Assembly: GCF_007655135.1 (NCBI RefSeq)
Contig: NC_045128.1
Coordinates: 16,508,230-16,572,229 of the forward strand
Reading direction: 5' to 3'
From: Punica granatum
Taxonomy: Eukaryota > Streptophyta > Magnoliopsida > Myrtales > Lythraceae
DNA: 64,000 nt
Positions 59,891 through 64,000 of this stretch are shown here, in pieces. Each line of letters opens with the position of its first letter. Within the stretch, counting starts at the first letter, position 1. The notes under the pieces were generated by a model. That model was not told where the DNA came from. It worked only from the letters and a program-made list of their open reading frames with translations, and did not search any database. The position numbers and the translations under genes were made by a program.

Positions 59891-60454
59891 TGTTGTAAAA
59901 AGATACATGTAACACGAGATGAGATAATTGGATATACGTGGTAAAACCCCTTCTAACGAGAAAGGGGAAATGTCCATGGCACATAGCAGGAGAATTCACT
60001 AGATAATGAACCGAAGATTACAGCCTTTAGAGATGTCTCACATCCCAGCTCGTGTTACAAACCCCATACTGAGAAGAGTCTAACTCGATCTTTCAATTGT
60101 CTCTAACTTTCTCACCCTAATATCCTAGAGTTACAAAGAAATTTTTCCGATAGAACTCCAGAAAGATCTACTATCACTATTCCCGTTATATGAGACTCAC
60201 TCAACCAGCCCCCCGAGGGGCCAGGGTTTCACAGCAACTGAGGCTTATTTTACAAGCCGTACAAGATCCTATTTATAACATCCAATAATGAGATATTTTA
60301 AAGATATCGTAATATCTCTCCAAGGATATTTCCCCATTTAGATAGATTCTAAGGTTACAAGAAATCCCAAAATATAGGAAATAATATTTCTCATGATTTA
60401 TTTCTCGTTTATTGGGTCTTTGAGATCGTGGCTTAATGTAAGATACTTCCAACA
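59891..60454 (-). mobile_element. Copia-type solo LTR, 564 bp
   Basis: On the minus strand it starts TGTTGGAAGTATC and ends TTTTTACAACA, with the TGTTG/CAACA ends usual for Ty1/copia LTRs. TAAAA flanks it on both sides (59886-59890 and 60455-60459). A TTATAAATAGG box lies near 60275, and a GGGTTTTACCACGTATA stretch near its end is typical of copia LTRs. No internal region. It lies in the presumed first intron of P2. Confidence 0.85.
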
Positions 60455-60459
60455 TAAAA

Positions 60460-63179
60460 TGTGTCGAATATGGCACAAGCAAAGTATAATATAAGTTCGT
60501 TGAACTGGAATCGAAATGTCAATGCAACGTAGAGTTGAGAATTTGTAATTTTCTTCTGTAGCACATTCTTATTTGTGCGCCTTGACTTTTACATATCATA
60601 ATATAATTGATGACTAGGTGCAGTCTAACATGTTGCACGAATGTATGAAAAATTAATAAAATTTAATTTAATTGAAATTTTTGGAGAAACTTGTTTGTTT
60701 ACAAAGACAATTTATTTTAACATTTTTTAAAAAATATTTATTTGTTAATCCGAAATTTTTTTTGTTTATTGAGAAATATATAATGTTTATCAGCAAATTA
60801 ACATTTAATTGCCCTTCCTTTCATCTTTAATTTTCATCAATCTACCATCAAACCCTTGAAGTCACTGCCGCCGGTCCCAAATGTCACGGCCCACCGATTT
60901 CCAGCTGACCTCTGACCAACCTCCATTAGCCGGCCTAAGTAAGGCGAGGTTATATCTGGTCTCACCATGTCGAAACCGACCTGAAGAGGTAGCTAGGTCG
61001 GAAGGTGGGGGGCGCAAGTCGCGGGTGGGTTTCTACTTTTAAAAATGTTATATTTTATTATGAACTTAGCACTATGTCTTGAATAATTTTTAGTAATGAC
61101 TCTAAAGGAGAGGTGTTAAGAGGGTTAAGGAAGTCAAAAGGAAGCGAAGGATTTTGAGGTATTTCAAAGGGATTTGAACCTCATTTGGATAGACTGTAAC
61201 AGAGGACTTGGAGATTTTCAATGGGTCTTGGAGGGTTTGAGAATAATACTTCCTCACTTCCCTTTTATATCATTGTTTCTCGTTAATTTTATTCCTCTCA
61301 TCCATCCACAAACTTCTGGGAAGGTCCAAGTCATCATACAATACATACAAGTAAATTACCTTAAAAATTATTGCGCCTCTCGGTCCCTAAGTCGTCAAAG
61401 AAAAAAACTTAAAATTATATTAAAGTACTTAAGTAAATTGCACATACATTGAATAGTTTCACATATTTTAAGAAAATAATTAGGATAAATTAGATTCCTC
61501 ATAAGTTACTTACAACCGAAGTAGATTATACAAGATTTTGAAGAATGATTACTTCTTTTTGGATAATTGTCTCTACTTATAATACTAATAAATTACATAA
61601 CACTGTACCACCACTTTTGGTGATTGTACCATAAAATTTCCCGTAAACTCCATTTTCATTCCTCTCCTCTCTTTCAGTTCAAATACTCCTCTAAATATGT
61701 GTTTTTGGTTTCGCATTATAATTGAAAGTGTTTTTAATTTCTCATTATAATTGATATGATTAAAAATCACACTAAAATAGTAAAAGTGGAAACGAAACGC
61801 TCTTATAATTTTAGTTCAATTTTTAATAAATTATATAAATTTAATATGTGTTGTGCGTAGTACGGATTAGTATTTGGTTAGAGTTAAATTGGGTGCTTTT
61901 TCGATCTCTATTCCAATATCTGAAAACCCAAAGGGCCCTGACTAATCCCGTTCAAGCCATATCAACTCATTAAAGGATAAATCTCTCACGATATGGATTT
62001 TCTCAATTTACAAGTTTTGAACCCGAGATCTTATTTAAGGGAAACACACGTCGAATTACTTAAACCAACTCATGTCAGTTGTATGATTTTAATATTGCGT
62101 CTTTTGTAACATGTTTGAGTTTTTGTATGTTTCATAAGAACCCACCAATTATTTGATCACATAAACGGAAAAGAAAGACGAGACGACACATTATATGGAC
62201 CGAGAGGACTTGCGAACAGGAAAGGGGAATTAATAAGGGGGCCTCTATTAATTTTGGAATTGTCCAAGTATTACATTCAACTGAGAAATAGAGTTTGGTG
62301 CATCAGGATCGAATTGAATTAATCGATGCCATTGAATTCCCAAATACTAGAGTACGCACCAAAAAAATTTATAATATACAAGAAAATATCCCGGGATTGT
62401 ATCTCGTAATATTGTCTCCTTAAAAATCAAATCCTAGATGTTCGAAGGGAAGGGACAGTGTTGTGTCGTTTGAAAATGAGCTTCACCCAAATAAAATAGA
62501 ACACAGTAATAGTGATCCATGTTCTCGTGAAATTTTATGGTGCAATTTCTTTTTTGGGCTATATTATATGATGCCACAAAAAATTTCTAGGACGTAATCT
62601 CTAAAAGTAGTGGTATGATACAATCAAATATTTTACTAAAAGTTCAATTATAATTCTGTCAAAATGCGTATAATTTTCTAAAAGCATAAGAAAATATCTT
62701 CGTGATTCACATAATTTACTTCAATAATAAGTAATTTATTATGAATTTTAAGTAATTTACCCTAAGTGATATATGAACAGTCGAGCCTTTTTGGGAAGCA
62801 TTAAGCAAGGGAAAGGAAGGGGAGGGAATGTGAGGGAAGTTGAGGAGAGGGAAAAGGAGGGAAACAATTCTCATTGTTTGGATAGGAATACCTATAGAGA
62901 GAGGAAAGCGAAAGGAAAAGACATTTTAGTTAAATGAAAGTAAAATTTTCTTTTTCTGATTTCATTATCTTAATTGTACACTTTTCGTTCAAATCCTCAA
63001 ATTGGGAAATTAACAACTTATCATTTTATTTCCCTTCATTTTCCTCCCCTTCTTAAAATGGGCCAATCCAAACAAAGGAAAATCACCCGGTCCCCCGCCG
63101 CATCTCCTCCCCTTTTTTAAGGTAGCCAAACACACTGTGAAGTAAGCGATAGCTAAACTGTTCTCTCATTCAGAAGTTT
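60460..63179. other. Presumed P2 intron, no gene recognised
   Basis: Mostly AT-rich. A GC-richer patch at 60850-61030 has no open frame of note. The part near 62395-62540 weakly resembles 2060-2130 and 3060-3145 of the P1 intron. At 62790-63130, purine-rich GGGAAAGGAAGGGGAGGG and inverted ATTGTTTGGAT (62873) / ATCCAAACAAAG (63066) suggest a decayed MITE. Confidence 0.4.
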
Positions 63180-63600
63180 TGGAAACATATTTTTCCATTT
63201 ATTATTCAGTGAATGTCATGGAAAAAAATAATGTTCTTACCTCACTATTACTTGTTAAAGAAAGATCAATTAGATTGTCAAATTAAGTCTATTTATAACT
63301 ACTCGAGTGACTAGTACTGCATTTATCACAATGCAATTGGTGCATTTTGTACCATGTGACCAGTTAGAATTACCATAAAGTTTCTCAGTGTCATGAGGAT
63401 CACGTTTTATTTAAGGGCATGACCTGACATGAACAATGCATCCGTCCACATCACGGTAGCTGGCATGCCCGGGAAAGCCATTCTTTAGGATAAATCTTTG
63501 TCCTTCAAAAAATTTTTGGTCCCATCTTCTTTGTGGCCCAGGATCATTTAAATTTATACAGTTACATATTTTTCTCTTCTCTTTTTTTTTTTCGGTGGGC
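63180..63600. repeat. P2 intron block paralogous to 3140-3560
   Basis: Shares AAGGGCATGACC, then CGTCCACATCA, CCCATCTTC and AGGATCATTTAAAT with the block in P1's intron, in the same order and strand. If spacing is kept, P2's first exons should begin to appear about 0.8-1.2 kb to the right, just outside the window. Confidence 0.5.
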
Positions 63601-64000
63601 AGAAACATATCTATTTAGGAAATTTACCACATAACAATGTTGGGAAAAAAATCAGTTTGAGAGTACATAATGTAAGCCTACGGGCGTATATATATATACA
63701 GTTTCATCCTTTCACCGAAAAATAAATGTTTTTTTATTAATACCAAAAAAAAAACTCTCGAAAGGGTAGCTCGTGCGGCGTTCGAGCTCGAGGTTGTGGG
63801 ATGCGCTGTTCCAGATCAGATTTTCCCATCCATAACACGCGTCAAGGATCCTACATATATGATGTTCCAATTTTTTTATAACCAATTTTTTAAGAAAAAT
63901 ATTTTAACTTTTTAATTTAGTTGGTTTTTCATATAAATGAAGACTATGTGCCCAATACATGGAAATGAAAATCTAAACAAAGAGGAACAAGTAATACCGT
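63601..64000. other. AT-rich end of window
   Basis: Contains a short (TA)n at 63689-63699 and a GC-richer patch at 63760-63850 without a recognisable gene. Confidence 0.4.

Noticed and set aside
60840..61030. GC-richer patch in P2's intron as an exon
   Set aside because: No open frame with PME motifs or plausible splice sites.

Overview
This window is nuclear DNA of a flowering plant, most likely a eudicot. The evidence is spliced plant genes (group 1 pectin methylesterases, PMEs, with GT-AG introns), an Ogre-type (Tat lineage) Ty3/gypsy retrotransposon, TRIM elements, hAT-, Harbinger-, Helitron- and CACTA-like relics, and AT-rich intergenic DNA. Nothing here is bacterial, and I see no CRISPR array, rRNA or tRNA gene.

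The host genes are two tandem minus-strand PME paralogues about 53 kb apart. P1 (4411-5670) shows its first three exons: membrane anchor, inhibitor domain, RRLL processing site and the start of the catalytic domain. Its last exons should lie beyond the left edge. P2 (57778-59360) shows only the two 3' exons. It is broken by a 586-bp TRIM insertion with a perfect 5-bp target duplication and by a stop codon at the catalytic arginine. Its 5' exons should lie beyond the right edge. A non-coding block in P1's first large intron (about 3140-3560) has a diverged twin at about 63180-63600, which supports tandem duplication.

Layout from left to right: Harbinger transposase relic (1-720); hAT-like MITE (1164-1774); Helitron-like AT-rich repeat (2330-3099); PME P1 and its promoter (4411-5760); CACTA-like subterminal repeats and a transposase relic (6300-7473); a long-terminal-repeat nest (7474-39444); unassigned retroelement DNA with a second tandem array (39445-42510); more CACTA-like subterminal repeats (43783-44120); an inverted copy of the Helitron-like repeat (44850-45600); a TIR element (45603-51748) split by a 4.8-kb solo LTR; LTR fragments; a TRIM cluster (54147-56326); PME P2; and a copia solo LTR (59891-60454) in P2's intron.

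The core of the nest is element Y (16126-39444). It has 3-kb LTRs, a tRNA-Arg-type primer site, a separate ORF1, gag-protease, a probable spliced intron, RT-RNaseH-second RNaseH-integrase, a hypervariable tandem array and a polypurine tract. Every coding part carries stops or a frameshift, so Y is not autonomous now. A 5.6-kb solo LTR of a related family (X2) sits inside Y's 5' LTR with a perfect GTAAA duplication. A further X-family LTR with a coding-deficient internal region (R1) lies to its left.

I found no new enzymatic or defence system. The most informative signals are the dated nesting events with intact target duplications, the gene-breaking TRIM, two independent tandem arrays with higher-order structure in retroelement 3' regions, and the modular LTRs.
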